Shown here piece by piece: positions 43,278-52,956 of a stretch of 64,000 nt of DNA. Made by a program: the position numbers and the translations under genes. Under the pieces are notes generated by a model. That model was not told where the DNA came from. It saw only the letters and a list, made by a program, of their open reading frames with translations, and ran no database searches. The stretch covers positions 30,447 to 94,446 of the forward strand of contig SUTU01000010.1 of NCBI GenBank assembly GCA_015152525.1, in the 5' to 3' direction. Origin of the DNA: Cyanobacteria bacterium SIG28 (GTDB lineage Bacteria; Cyanobacteriota; Vampirovibrionia; Gastranaerophilales; Gastranaerophilaceae). Each line of letters begins with the position of its first letter. The first letter of the stretch is position 1.

Positions 43278-45824
43278 ATGTTCGAACGTTTTACGGAAAA
43301 AGCAATCAAAGTTATTATGCTTGCTCAAGAAGAAGCTCGTCGTTTGGGACACAATTTTGTGGGAACTGAACAAGTTTTGCTTGGGCTAATCGGAGAAGGT
43401 ACCGGTATTGCTGCAAAAACTCTTAAATCTATGGGTGTTAATCTGAAAGATGCAAGAATTGAAGTAGAGAAAATAATCGGCAGAGGCTCCGGCTTTGTTG
43501 CTGTGGAAATCCCATTTACTCCACGTGCAAAAAGAGTTTTAGAATTGTCTTGGGATGAAGCAAGACAGTTAGGTCATAATTACATTGGCACAGAACACTT
43601 ACTTCTTGGTTTAATTCGAGAAGGCGAAGGTGTTGCTGCTCGTGTATTAGAAAATTTAGGTGTTGATTTAAACAAAATCAGAAGCAATGTTGTTAAGATG
43701 CTTGGTGATTCAAAACCTACAGCCGGTGCAGGTGCAGGTTCCGGTTCATCATCAGGCGGTTCATCTTCTTCTGCAAGCAAAGTTAAGACACCTAGTTTGG
43801 ATGAATTTGGTACAGATTTAACACTTGCGGCTTCTGAGTTAAGACTTGACCTTGTTGTTGGTCGTGAAAAAGAAATTGAGCGTGTTATTCAAATTCTTGC
43901 CAGAAGAACCAAAAACAATCCGGTTTTACTCGGTGAACCCGGGGTTGGTAAAACAGCTGTTGCAGAAGGCTTAGCAATAAGAATAGTTAACAGCGAAGTG
44001 CCTGATATTTTAGAAAACAAAAAAATCATTCAGCTTGATATGGGCTTATTGATTGCAGGTACTAAATATCGTGGTGAATTTGAAGAAAGACTTAAAAAGA
44101 TTATGGATGAAATTCGTCAAGCGGGTAATGTTATCCTTGTTATTGACGAAATGCACACTCTTATAGGCGCAGGTGCTGCAGAAGGCGCAATCGATGCTGC
44201 TAACATTTTAAAACCTGCATTATCAAGAGGTGAAATTCAAGTTATAGGTGCGACAACTTCTGACGAATACAGAAAATATATCGAAAAAGATTCTGCATTA
44301 GAAAGAAGATTTCAACCTGTAATTATTGAAGAACCTTCAATTGATGAAACCATTGAAATTATTAAAGGTTTAAAATCTAAGTATGAAGATCACCATAATT
44401 TAATAATTTCTGATGATGCAATTGTTGCGGCAACTAAATTATCAAGTAAATATGTTAATGACAGATTTTTACCGGATAAAGCGATTGACGTAATAGATGA
44501 AGCAAGTTCAAAAGTTCGTTTAAAATCTTGCACTCTATGTCCTGAAGGAAAAGAGCTTGATAGAGAACTTAAAGAAATCATCCGTGAAAAAGAAGAAGCT
44601 ATTAGAAATCAAGAGTTTGAAAGAGCTTCTGCTTTACGTGATGATGAAGCAAATATGAAGGAAAGAATTAGAGAAGTTTCAGAAGAATGGCGTCGTGAAA
44701 ATGATGCTAATAAACCAACTGTAACAGAAGAAGATGTAGCACAAGTTATAGCAATAATGACCGGTGTTCCTGTAACAAAACTTACAGAAGGTGAATCTGA
44801 AAGACTTCTAAAACTTGAGGATACTCTTCACAACAGAGTTATTGGTCAAAGTGAGGCTGTTGTTGCAATTTCAAAAGCAATCAGACGTGCAAGAGTTGGT
44901 TTAAAATCACCAAACAGACCAATTGGTAGCTTTATTTTCTCAGGTCCAACCGGTGTTGGTAAAACTGAATTGGCAAAAGCTTTGGCTGAAGCTATTTTCG
45001 GTAGTGAAGACAATATGATTCGTGTTGATATGTCAGAATTTATGGAAAAACATTCGACTGTGAAACTTATTGGTTCTCCTCCTGGTTATGTTGGTTATGA
45101 TGACGGCGGACACTTGTCTGAATTGGTTCGTAAAAAACCTTATTCAGTTATCTTGTTTGACGAAATTGAAAAAGCTCACCCTGATGTATTCAACATAATG
45201 TTACAAATACTTGATGACGGTCGTTTAACCGATGCTAAAGGCAGACATGTAAACTTCAAGAATACTGTTATCATTATGACATCTAACGTTGGTGCTAGTA
45301 TGATTACAACAGGAAGCAAGCTTGGTTTCTCTGCAAATGCTGATGATGCTAAGAAAGATAAATATGAAAAACTTAAAGATACAGTTAATGAAGAATTGAA
45401 AAAGGCATTCAGACCTGAGTTCTTGAACCGTATTGATGACATTATCGTATTCTCTCACTTGAGCAAAGAAGAAATAAGAGAAATCGTTGACTTGATGATG
45501 AAAGATTTGTTTAAACGTCTTTCTGAACGTGAACTTTCTATCGAAGTTACAGATGAAGTTAAAGATTATCTCGCAAAAGACGGATATAATGAAGCTTATG
45601 GTGCAAGACCTCTTCGTCGCTTGATTCAAAAGAAGATTGAGGATCAATTGGCGGAAGAAATCTTGACAAATGCTTACAATCCCGGTGATGTAATTCTTCT
45701 TAAACTTGATGAAAGTGAAGGCGAAGGTAAAGAAAAACTTGTTTTCGAACGCAAAGCCGGAGAAGAAAATCCCAGTGAAACTACAGATGAGTCTTCATCT
45801 GAAGAAATGCCTGTAGAAGGTTAG
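43278..45824 (+). CDS. clpC: ClpC AAA+ unfoldase
   Basis: Hsp100 unfoldase that feeds substrates to ClpP. Two Clp_N repeats ([35 protein letters not shown]), a Gly/Ser linker, D1 with [13 protein letters not shown] and [12 protein letters not shown], the UVR-type middle domain ([20 protein letters not shown]) that defines ClpC, D2 with [13 protein letters not shown], and a C-terminal D2-small domain. The start is ATG 43278 (MFERFTEKA) after AGAGGAAT; the 31 track residues before it are not family-like. 848 aa. Confidence 0.96.
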   Translation: MFERFTEKAIKVIMLAQEEARRLGHNFVGTEQVLLGLIGEGTGIAAKTLKSMGVNLKDARIEVEKIIGRGSGFVAVEIPFTPRAKRVLELSWDEARQLGHNYIGTEHLLLGLIREGEGVAARVLENLGVDLNKIRSNVVKMLGDSKPTAGAGAGSGSSSGGSSSSASKVKTPSLDEFGTDLTLAASELRLDLVVGREKEIERVIQILARRTKNNPVLLGEPGVGKTAVAEGLAIRIVNSEVPDILENKKIIQLDMGLLIAGTKYRGEFEERLKKIMDEIRQAGNVILVIDEMHTLIGAGAAEGAIDAANILKPALSRGEIQVIGATTSDEYRKYIEKDSALERRFQPVIIEEPSIDETIEIIKGLKSKYEDHHNLIISDDAIVAATKLSSKYVNDRFLPDKAIDVIDEASSKVRLKSCTLCPEGKELDRELKEIIREKEEAIRNQEFERASALRDDEANMKERIREVSEEWRRENDANKPTVTEEDVAQVIAIMTGVPVTKLTEGESERLLKLEDTLHNRVIGQSEAVVAISKAIRRARVGLKSPNRPIGSFIFSGPTGVGKTELAKALAEAIFGSEDNMIRVDMSEFMEKHSTVKLIGSPPGYVGYDDGGHLSELVRKKPYSVILFDEIEKAHPDVFNIMLQILDDGRLTDAKGRHVNFKNTVIIMTSNVGASMITTGSKLGFSANADDAKKDKYEKLKDTVNEELKKAFRPEFLNRIDDIIVFSHLSKEEIREIVDLMMKDLFKRLSERELSIEVTDEVKDYLAKDGYNEAYGARPLRRLIQKKIEDQLAEEILTNAYNPGDVILLKLDESEGEGKEKLVFERKAGEENPSETTDESSSEEMPVEG

Positions 45825-45835
45825 TTAGTAAAGAT

Positions 45836-45874
45836 AAAAAAAAGAGGTTGACATTGCAGTCAACCTTTTTTTTT
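45836..45874 (+). terminator. clpC terminator
   Basis: AAGAGGTTGAC/GTCAACCTTTT hairpin with a nine-T run. Confidence 0.9.
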
Positions 45875-45930
45875 ATTGCGTTAGCAAAAATATTTTTTTC
45901 GTGGTTTAGATTAGTTATAAGGAGAAAAAT

Positions 45931-46185
45931 ATGTTAAAAATAAATTCAGAGTCTACAACTTTTACTTCTAAAGTTACCAGCAAAAAACTTGCGGATCAAA
46001 AAATTGCAAGATTGTTGAAATACAAATTTGAACCTTGCGCAAATGTCGGTAAAGAATACTTTGAACCTTGCGGCACAAATGTAGGTAAAGAATACTATGG
46101 CAAGGTAGAACATCCAGTTGTATCATTGGGTGAAAAGGCCAATGAAGCAATTAATTTTTTAACTAAAAAGGCTACAAACAAATAG
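45931..46185 (+). CDS. Small hypothetical protein with internal repeat and N-terminal tag
   Basis: 84 aa. MLKINSESTTFTSKV at the start fits the tag (Phe at 11). A duplicated block FEPCANVGKEYF / FEPCGTNVGKEYY follows at about 28-53, giving two cysteines in equivalent positions. RBS AAGGAG is strong. Codons and composition resemble the neighbours. Function unknown; the paired Cys repeat could bind metal or form a disulphide. Confidence 0.7.
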   Translation: MLKINSESTTFTSKVTSKKLADQKIARLLKYKFEPCANVGKEYFEPCGTNVGKEYYGKVEHPVVSLGEKANEAINFLTKKATNK

Positions 46186-46186
46186 T

Positions 46187-47110
46187 TTATACTAATTGCA
46201 GGTTTGTAATTTTTCGTCCGACTTTTTGTATAAGTTTTACGTCTTCTGAAGGTGTAAAACCTGTTGTGGTTAAGTAGTTTCCGACAATTGTTGAATCAAC
46301 GCAATGGCTAAAAGCTTTTTCAATTGATTCCAATGAAAGTCTGGATTTTTTGCCACCCGCAAGCCTGATTGATGAATTTGGACAAGCAATTTTGAATACG
46401 GCAAGCGTTCTTAAAACATTTTCTTCGTCAATTTTATCAATATAACTTTCAAATGGCGTATTCGGAATTGGTGTCAAGATATTAACCGGAATACTTTCAG
46501 GGTTAATTTCAGCAAGTTCCATTGCCATTTCTATTCTCTGTTCAATGGTTTCACCCATTCCTATAATAACACCACAGCATAACTCTATACCGTATTTTTG
46601 AACAAGTTTTACAGTATTAATTCTATCTTCGTAAGTATGTGTAGTACAGATTTGTGGATGATAAGATTTGCAAGTATTTATATTATGATGAAATCTTACT
46701 AAACCGTTTTGTGCTAATAGTTTAGCCTGTTCTTCGTTTAAAATTCCGATACTTGCACAACTTTTAATCCCTTCGGCATTTAAAGCCTTTATCATTTCTA
46801 ACATTCTGTCAAAATCACTTTCATCAGGTGTTTTTCCGGATGTAACAATTGCAACTCTGTCTGCGGAATTTTTAACACTGTCTTTAGCTGCATCTACAAC
46901 AGTTTGAACTTCTAATAGCGGATGGGTTTCTATTTCAGTATTATAATGTGAGCTCTGTGCGCAATAACGACAATTTTGAGAACATTTTCCTGTTCTTGCG
47001 CTAATTATTGAACAAAATTCGAATTCGTTCTTTAAGTATTTTTGTGCCTCTTTTAATAGGCTATTTAGTTCCATATTATAAAATTTTAATAATTCGGCTT
47101 TTGTGTACAT
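46187..47110 (-). CDS. bioB: Biotin synthase
   Basis: Radical SAM sulphur insertion into dethiobiotin. Cluster motif CSQNCRYCAQSS (CxxxCxxC) near residue 42; NHNINTCKSYHP-like HHNINTCKSYHP, GVIIGMGET and ILTPIPNTPFE are family markers; IRLAGGK provides the conserved Arg for the second cluster. 307 aa. It lies 12 bp after the SDR gene in one transcript. Its product is the cofactor for the AccB biotin domain at 61.5 kb. Confidence 0.94.
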   Translation of the reverse strand: MYTKAELLKFYNMELNSLLKEAQKYLKNEFEFCSIISARTGKCSQNCRYCAQSSHYNTEIETHPLLEVQTVVDAAKDSVKNSADRVAIVTSGKTPDESDFDRMLEMIKALNAEGIKSCASIGILNEEQAKLLAQNGLVRFHHNINTCKSYHPQICTTHTYEDRINTVKLVQKYGIELCCGVIIGMGETIEQRIEMAMELAEINPESIPVNILTPIPNTPFESYIDKIDEENVLRTLAVFKIACPNSSIRLAGGKKSRLSLESIEKAFSHCVDSTIVGNYLTTTGFTPSEDVKLIQKVGRKITNLQLV

Positions 47111-47122
47111 AAATTATCTCCT

Positions 47123-47824
47123 CTAATATCCAACACTTAATCCTGCACATAGGTTTATAGATTGTCCGGTAACACCTTTTGCTTCCGGTGAAATTAAATA
47201 TTTTACCATTCCTGCAATTTCTGATGGTGAAACAAATCTTTTTTGCGGAATACAGTCTAAAATTTCTTCTTTTGAAAATTCACTTTCAATAATCGAAGAA
47301 TTACCTAAATCCGTATCTACCCAACCGGGATTTATTGTGTTAACAGTTATTCCGTATTCAGCTAATTCTAAGGCTAAAGCTTTTGTTGCACCTATTAAAC
47401 CTGCTTTTGTTGCTGAATATAAGCTTGCATTAGCCTCTCCCATTACGCCACTAATTGAACCTATGTTTATAATTCTGCCAAACCTGTTTGACTTCATGTG
47501 TGAAACAGCTTTCGAAATTAAATATAATGGCGCTTCTAGATTTAGTCTTGTTATATGTTCTATTTTTTCGGTATCAAAACCTTCCAAAATCGGTGCATAA
47601 ATATATTCTCCCGCATTATTTATTAAAACATCAATTTTGTTGTTTTCAATAAATTCACCTAAATTTACCATTCCGTCTATTGTTGCTAAATCCGCAACAA
47701 AATAATTTTGATACTGTTCTTTTAATAAATTTTCATTACGGGCAATAGCATAAATATTTCCTTCTAAAGATTCAGCAATAGCTTTGCCTATACCTTTTGT
47801 TGCTCCTGTTATAAGTATATTCAT
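47123..47824 (-). CDS. Short-chain dehydrogenase/reductase (FabG-like)
   Basis: 233 aa. NAD(P)-binding ITGATKGIGKAIAESL, INNAGEYIY, catalytic Ser in NIGSISGVMGE and YxxxK in YSATKAGLIGATKALALE, then INPGWVDTDL. Homologous to 3-oxoacyl-ACP reductase. Being first in a unit with bioB, it may act in pimeloyl/biotin precursor synthesis, but generic fatty-acid or other reductase roles are equally possible. Confidence 0.8.
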   Translation of the reverse strand: MNILITGATKGIGKAIAESLEGNIYAIARNENLLKEQYQNYFVADLATIDGMVNLGEFIENNKIDVLINNAGEYIYAPILEGFDTEKIEHITRLNLEAPLYLISKAVSHMKSNRFGRIINIGSISGVMGEANASLYSATKAGLIGATKALALELAEYGITVNTINPGWVDTDLGNSSIIESEFSKEEILDCIPQKRFVSPSEIAGMVKYLISPEAKGVTGQSINLCAGLSVGY

Positions 47825-47886
47825 AAAAAATATCTCCTTGTAGAATTATACCACAAGGAGATACTATTAAATATGTGTCTTGCATA

Positions 47887-48354
47887 TTACAAGAACTGTG
47901 CTTGGTAGACTTCAAAGGTAATAGGTGCTTGAGCGTTATTGGATTGATTAACTGAACCGAACACTCTTAATGCTTCACTTCTAAGTCCTGCAAAATATGC
48001 CATTGCTTGACCGTCAATAGCACTTTGGCTTAGTAATTTGATAGCATTGTTAAAAGCAGCATAATCTTTTTCGTAATCACCTGTTGCCTGAACGCCGATT
48101 TGTGCACACAAACCTGCCCAAGGTACAACTTTTTCTCCTTTCTGGTTTTCAATTTGGTTTTGTACCTGTTCAGAATACTCAGCATACATTGCCTTGTCTA
48201 ATTTTTTTAAATCATCTTTGCTTCCGGTTGGAGTAATGTTGAATTCATCAAAAGCTTCCTCTAGCTTGCGAGAGCTTGATGGAACTCTGCCAAGATAAGA
48301 GTAGATATTTGCACTGGTATAGGAATAAACTCCGTTAACTGTGAAATTCGACAT
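47887..48354 (-). CDS. Hypothetical protein of the sigma-28-type regulon
   Basis: 155 aa from ATG 48354 (MSNFTVNGVYSYTS). The track GTG at 48366 is rejected because AGGTG just before the ATG acts as its RBS. N-terminus is Ser/Tyr/Asn-rich with no signal peptide; the rest is helical, with RKLEEAFDEFNITPTGSK and AFNNAIKLLSQSAIDGQAMAYFAGLRSEALRVFG. The same leader (TGTGTCATG) occurs in front of the 168-aa gene at 22562. Family unknown. Confidence 0.7.
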   Translation of the reverse strand: MSNFTVNGVYSYTSANIYSYLGRVPSSSRKLEEAFDEFNITPTGSKDDLKKLDKAMYAEYSEQVQNQIENQKGEKVVPWAGLCAQIGVQATGDYEKDYAAFNNAIKLLSQSAIDGQAMAYFAGLRSEALRVFGSVNQSNNAQAPITFEVYQAQFL

Positions 48355-48382
48355 GACACACCTCACATAGTATATATAATGT

Positions 48383-48444
48383 ATATCGGCATAATTTCCA
48401 AAAACTTTAACAATTTGGGTAAAATTGTTACAATTCGTTACAAA
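48383..48444 (-). promoter_or_regulatory. Sigma-28-type promoter with phased decamers
   Basis: Minus strand: TTTGTAACGA (48444-48435), ATTGTAACAA (48434-48425), -35 TAAAGTTT (48409-48402), 11-bp spacer, -10 GCCGATAT (48390-48383). The boxes start 35 and 25 bp upstream of the -35. Confidence 0.85.
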
Positions 48445-48600
48445 TAAAAGGTGAAATGCCTGATTTTATTGACTTTTAAGTGATATACTTTGTGATATAT
48501 CAGTTTGTGCTTTTTATAAAAAATTTGTTCTCTTTTCTTGCAATTTTGAACATTTTTTGATAATATGTGCTTGTATACAGCGTAAAGAGGAGTTTTAATT

Positions 48601-49407
48601 ATGGGATTAATGTCCGGAAAAAAAGGTATAATATTTGGAGTTTCAAATACTCATGGTATAGCTTATGCTATTGCTCAACAATTACATGCAGAAGGTGCTG
48701 ATATAGCATTTACTTATGCCGGTGAAATAATGGAAAAACGTGTAAGACCTTTGGCGGAAGGTATGGATGCAAAGGTTATTATGAGTTGTGATGTTACAAA
48801 AGAAGACGAAGTTGCAGCTGTTTTTGCAGAATGTGAAAAAGTTTATGGCAAGTTGGATTTTGTAGTTCATGCAGTAGCTTATGCAACACGTGAAGACTTG
48901 ATGGGCAGATTTATTGATACATCAAAAGCAGGTTGGGATACAGCATTGGGCGTAAGTGCTTATTCTTTAGTTTCTATTTGTAAACATGCCGAGCCTATTT
49001 TGAATGAAGGTGCTTCAGTATTTGCTCTAACTTATTTGGGTTCTGAATATGTTGTTGCAAATTACAATGTTATGGGTGTTGCAAAAGCAGCTCTTGAAGC
49101 TTCAATGAGATATTTGGCAGCAGATTTAGGTAAAAAAGGTATCAGAGTTAACTGTATTTCTGCAGGTGCGGTTAAAACTCTTGCAGCAAGCGGTATTGCA
49201 GGATTTGGTAAAATGCTTAAAGCTGCAACAGCTAAAGCTCCTTTAGGCAGAAACGTTGCTTTAGAAGATGTAGGTAGAGCAGGTTTATATTTGGCATCAG
49301 ATTTATCATCCGGTACAACCGGTCAAATCTTGTATGTTGACTGTGGCTGTCATGCTGTTTATGCTTCATTGGATGAAATGGATCTAATTACAAAAAGCAT
49401 GGAATAA
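48601..49407 (+). CDS. fabI: Enoyl-ACP reductase
   Basis: Last reductive step of fatty-acid elongation. 268 aa SDR-type ENR: GVSNTHGIAYAIAQQL with the dispersed glycine motif, DFVVHAVAYA, and the catalytic YNVMGVAKAAL (Y-x6-K). AGGAG precedes ATG. Monocistronic, with a terminator at 49421-49454. The 234 bp upstream hold the divergent sigma-28-type promoter. Confidence 0.95.
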   Translation: MGLMSGKKGIIFGVSNTHGIAYAIAQQLHAEGADIAFTYAGEIMEKRVRPLAEGMDAKVIMSCDVTKEDEVAAVFAECEKVYGKLDFVVHAVAYATREDLMGRFIDTSKAGWDTALGVSAYSLVSICKHAEPILNEGASVFALTYLGSEYVVANYNVMGVAKAALEASMRYLAADLGKKGIRVNCISAGAVKTLAASGIAGFGKMLKAATAKAPLGRNVALEDVGRAGLYLASDLSSGTTGQILYVDCGCHAVYASLDEMDLITKSME

Positions 49408-49420
49408 TTCTTAGGTGTTT

Positions 49421-49454
49421 AACGGCGAATTTGCTTTGCAAATTCGCCGTTTTC
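49421..49454 (+). terminator. fabI terminator
   Basis: AACGGCGAATTTGC/GCAAATTCGCCGTT hairpin with short T-run. Confidence 0.85.
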
Positions 49455-49477
49455 ATTAAATTTTAGGAGTAAATTTT

Positions 49478-49867
49478 ATGAAAAAAATTTTTAGCTTAGT
49501 TTTTGTTTTGTTTTTAGCATTAGGGATTTGTACTAAATCTTCTGCTGCAACTTTTGAGGAAGCTTATGCTCAATCTACATCAAAACCGATGTTGACTCTA
49601 TTGTATGCAACTTGGGCTGATAATTATTCGGCCTATTTGACTGAATTTAGGAATTTACAGGCGGAATTTGGTGATAAATTTAATTATGTTGAATTAGATA
49701 TTGCATCACCTGACGCAAAGTTTTTTAATATGAAGTACCATATCTATCCGAACTTACCGTATGTTTTGATGTTCCGTGACGGTGGTAAAATTTCAAGATA
49801 TATACAAAAAGACTGTGCAGCAAGCGCTTCTTGCATGATTCCTAGAGTAAAATCTTTTATTCAATAG
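49478..49867 (+). CDS. Exported thioredoxin-fold protein without CXXC
   Basis: 129 aa with a signal peptide MKKIFSLVFVLFLALGICT ending near SSAA. Thioredoxin-like pattern: MLTLLYATWADNYSAYLTEF, FNYVELDIASPDAKFFNMKY, and YPNLPYVLMFRDGGK with the cis-Pro loop. The usual WCxxC is WADNY, so it cannot do classical thiol exchange; two C-terminal cysteines (KDCAASASCM) remain. It overlaps the convergent tcdA by 11 bp. Confidence 0.75.
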   Translation: MKKIFSLVFVLFLALGICTKSSAATFEEAYAQSTSKPMLTLLYATWADNYSAYLTEFRNLQAEFGDKFNYVELDIASPDAKFFNMKYHIYPNLPYVLMFRDGGKISRYIQKDCAASASCMIPRVKSFIQ

Positions 49868-50552
49868 TCGATTTTATTAAATCTCTTATTACTTCACCTG
49901 CAATAAGTAATCCTGCTATTGAAGGTGTAAAGGATATGCTTGCGGGTATCCTTTGTCCTTGTTGTTTTATTGGAAGTTCTTTTGAATAAAGAACTTTCAG
50001 ATTTTTGATGTTATGTTTTTTTAATTCTGTTCTCATCACCTTAGCAAGCGGACAAACTGAAGTTTTATAAATATCCGTAATCTCAAATAATTCCGGATGA
50101 AGTTTGTTACCGGTTCCCATAGATGCAATAATCGGTACTTGAGCGGATTTTGATTTTAAAACAAGTTCGATTTTTGCAGATACAGTATCAATAGCGTCAA
50201 TAACATAGTCATATTGAGTAAAATCGATTAGAGATGAGGTTTCCTTTGAGAAAAATAGTTTATGAGTTTTAACATTTGCGTTTGGATTTATGTCTAAAAC
50301 TCTTTTTTTAGCAACATCAACTTTTGCTTCATTAAGTGTCGAATGTAGTGCATATATTTGTCTGTTAATATTTGTAATATTAATATTATCATTATCAATA
50401 AGGTCGATATTTTCAATTCCTGCACGACAAAGAGCTTCTACAGTATAGCTTCCGACACCACCCAAGCCAAATATTGCGACACGAGCTTGTTTAAGTTGTT
50501 CTAGGGCTTTTTCACCGATAAGTTGTTCTGTTCTTGTAAATTGATTTTCCAT
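49857..50552 (-). CDS. tcdA: tRNA threonylcarbamoyladenosine dehydratase
   Basis: E1-like ThiF/TcdA protein that cyclises t6A37 in tRNA. ATP-binding VAIFGLGGVGSYTVEALCRAG, DNINITNINRQIYALHST, DYVIDAIDTVSAK, and MGTGNKLHP. The start is ATG 50552 (MENQFTRTEQLIG), with GAAGGT before it; the 61 track residues upstream overlap the divergent GH57 gene and its promoter. About 231 aa. Confidence 0.9.
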   Translation of the reverse strand: MENQFTRTEQLIGEKALEQLKQARVAIFGLGGVGSYTVEALCRAGIENIDLIDNDNINITNINRQIYALHSTLNEAKVDVAKKRVLDINPNANVKTHKLFFSKETSSLIDFTQYDYVIDAIDTVSAKIELVLKSKSAQVPIIASMGTGNKLHPELFEITDIYKTSVCPLAKVMRTELKKHNIKNLKVLYSKELPIKQQGQRIPASISFTPSIAGLLIAGEVIRDLIKSTIE

Positions 50553-50600
50553 ACCTTCATAGAATAACATGAAAAAATTAATTTCATTCAAAATATTATC

Positions 50601-50629
50601 TTGCGAAAAGTTAAAAAATCTTGTATACT
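50601..50629 (+). promoter_or_regulatory. GH57 gene promoter (housekeeping type)
   Basis: -35 TTGCGA (50601-50606), 17-bp spacer, -10 TATACT (50624-50629). It overlaps the track's TTG start at 50621, excluding that start. Confidence 0.6.
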
Positions 50630-50650
50630 CATGTAAAAGTGGAGTCAGGT

Positions 50651-52873
50651 GTGAAAAAGTTATCATTAGCGATTTATTGGCACATGCATCAACCGGTATA
50701 CGAGATTGAGGGCACTTATTTAATGCCTTGGGCAAGGCTCCATGCTATTAAAGATTATTTGGATATGGTTTTATTTTTGGAAAAATTTCCTAAATTAAAA
50801 CTGAATTTTAACGTGGTTCCGGCTTTAATGGACACGGTTATAGATTATGCAAACGGCGTGCACGATATTCATTCCGAGTTAACTTTGTGCGATGTTGAAA
50901 ATATGACTTTGGAAGAAAAATCTTTTGTCCTTAACAATTTCTTTTCGCCGAAGTTTGAGACAATGCTGTTTAAGAGTGAAAACTATAAGGCACTTTACCA
51001 AAAACGTTTTTCTCGTGATGTTTGTAATACAGAGGACTTTGATTCTCGTGAAATTTCTGATTTAATGGCATTATTTAATTTGGTTTGGATTGACCCGATG
51101 CATTATCAACGATATCCAAGACTTCAAGAGTTATGGGAAAAACAATATAATTATACTCAAGATGATAGAGTAGAGATTATTGAAATTCAGCGTGAAATAA
51201 TCCGAGAAATTATACCTGCATACAAAAAATATATTGCAGAAGGCAGAATTGAGATGACCACAAGTCCTTATTATCATCCGATTTTACCGATTTTGGTTGA
51301 TATAAAAAGTTCTGTAAAATCCGTAAATACTTCAGAAGGTTTACCGCAAAGTTTAGGCATGCTTGATGATGCAAGAATGCAGGTAAAATCTGCTTTAGAC
51401 AGAGTAGAAGAAATTATGGGTGTTCGTCCTAAGGGAATTTGGCCACCGGAACTTTGTGTTGGTCCTAAAACAATGGAGCTTTTAGTTAAAGAGGGTGTAG
51501 AGTGGACAATTTCAGATGAAGGTATCTTAGCTGATTCTATTGATTTTGATTTTGTTAGAGATTTTAAGGGGAATCTTAACGACCCTTATCATTTGTTGAA
51601 AGTTTATGAATATGAAACGAAAATAAAACCTATAAACGTTATTTTTAGAGATAGATCAATTCCGAATTTGATAAATTTTGAGTATGCGGGTATTGATTCT
51701 AAAATGGCAGCCGGTGATTTATACGATAAGATTAAAGTTATTCAAAGTAAACTTTTGGTATCACCGGATAATTCACACTTGTTAACTATAGCCCTTGATG
51801 GTGAAAACTGTTGGGAAAATTACCAAAATGACGGAAATGATTTCTTAAGTTATTTGTATTCTTCTCTTGAAAATGATGATACTTTAGAAACAGTTTTGAT
51901 ATCAGATTATATCCAAGAAGACAAGCATAAAAAAGAATTAACAAAAATTCTTTCAGGTTCTTGGATTGATAAAACATTCCAATACTGGATAGGTGAGTTT
52001 ACGAAAAACAAAGCTTGGCAATATTTAAAGGACGCTAAAGATGCTTTTGATAATTTTGTAAAAGAGAATAAAAATCATCCAAATATAAAAATCGCATATA
52101 GAGAATTGCTGATAGCACAAGGTAGTGATTGGTTTTGGTGGTATGGTGAACCGAATAATTCAGGGCAAGATTTTGTTTTTGATTACATGTTTCGTGAACG
52201 ATTAAAGAACATGTACTTGAATTTAGGTTTAGAACATCCGGAGTATTTGAATGAGTCATTAATAACGAAAGTTGAAATGCCTTTTAAACATCCTGCAAGA
52301 GCTATAACACCTAAAATGGACGGACTTGTTGAAAGCTATGACGATTGGTATTATGCAGGCAGTATCTCTTTACTTGACGGTCCGGTGTTTAGGGAAAATA
52401 AAAACGTTGATAAAATTTTATTTGGGTGTGATGATAAAAATATTTATTTTAGATTACATGTAAATAAAGGTTCCGGTGAAACAAGTTTTATAGACAGGAT
52501 TAATCAATTCTATTTGTATACTCGTAATGCTAGCGATATTAAAAATCGTGCGTATATCAGATTGATAAGTAAAACAGATAATCCATATCCTATTTTAAGA
52601 GAAAAATTTGACCACGAACTTACTTTGACTCTTATTAAGGATACTTTGTATCCGGCAAGATTAACTTGCTGTTTACATCCTAATATGTGGACATTGGCTA
52701 ATCCGGAAGAAATAAAAATGGTTTACAATGATGTTATAGATGTTACAATTCCTTTTGAACTTCTTGGAATAAATAAGGGTGAAGCATTGGAATTCTTTAT
52801 GGCAAATACGGATTCCGGTGTTAAGAATACTTATATTCCGCAAGAAATTTTACTTTCTCTTACAAGAGAATAA
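50651..52873 (+). CDS. Glycoside hydrolase family 57 amylase-type enzyme
   Basis: About 740 aa from GTG 50651, chosen because GGAG is six bases upstream and the track start is inside the promoter. N-terminal AIYWHMHQPVYEIEGTYLMPWARLHAIKDYL is the GH57 opening. The nucleophile Glu is in GIWPPELCVG (about 265), the acid Asp region in ALDGENCWENYQND (about 380). A C-terminal beta-domain (from about 560; LVESYDDWYYAGSISLLDG, ILFGCDDKNIYFRLHV) resembles that of GH57 amylopullulanases. Acts on alpha-glucans, probably intracellular glycogen since no signal peptide is seen. Confidence 0.88.
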   Translation: MKKLSLAIYWHMHQPVYEIEGTYLMPWARLHAIKDYLDMVLFLEKFPKLKLNFNVVPALMDTVIDYANGVHDIHSELTLCDVENMTLEEKSFVLNNFFSPKFETMLFKSENYKALYQKRFSRDVCNTEDFDSREISDLMALFNLVWIDPMHYQRYPRLQELWEKQYNYTQDDRVEIIEIQREIIREIIPAYKKYIAEGRIEMTTSPYYHPILPILVDIKSSVKSVNTSEGLPQSLGMLDDARMQVKSALDRVEEIMGVRPKGIWPPELCVGPKTMELLVKEGVEWTISDEGILADSIDFDFVRDFKGNLNDPYHLLKVYEYETKIKPINVIFRDRSIPNLINFEYAGIDSKMAAGDLYDKIKVIQSKLLVSPDNSHLLTIALDGENCWENYQNDGNDFLSYLYSSLENDDTLETVLISDYIQEDKHKKELTKILSGSWIDKTFQYWIGEFTKNKAWQYLKDAKDAFDNFVKENKNHPNIKIAYRELLIAQGSDWFWWYGEPNNSGQDFVFDYMFRERLKNMYLNLGLEHPEYLNESLITKVEMPFKHPARAITPKMDGLVESYDDWYYAGSISLLDGPVFRENKNVDKILFGCDDKNIYFRLHVNKGSGETSFIDRINQFYLYTRNASDIKNRAYIRLISKTDNPYPILREKFDHELTLTLIKDTLYPARLTCCLHPNMWTLANPEEIKMVYNDVIDVTIPFELLGINKGEALEFFMANTDSGVKNTYIPQEILLSLTRE

Positions 52874-52956
52874 AGGTATTTCATTTTCTTGCTAGTAAAA
52901 TTTTTACATGCTATAATTCAATGTAGGTAATATTTGCGCTGGAGAGTTAAAAAAAA

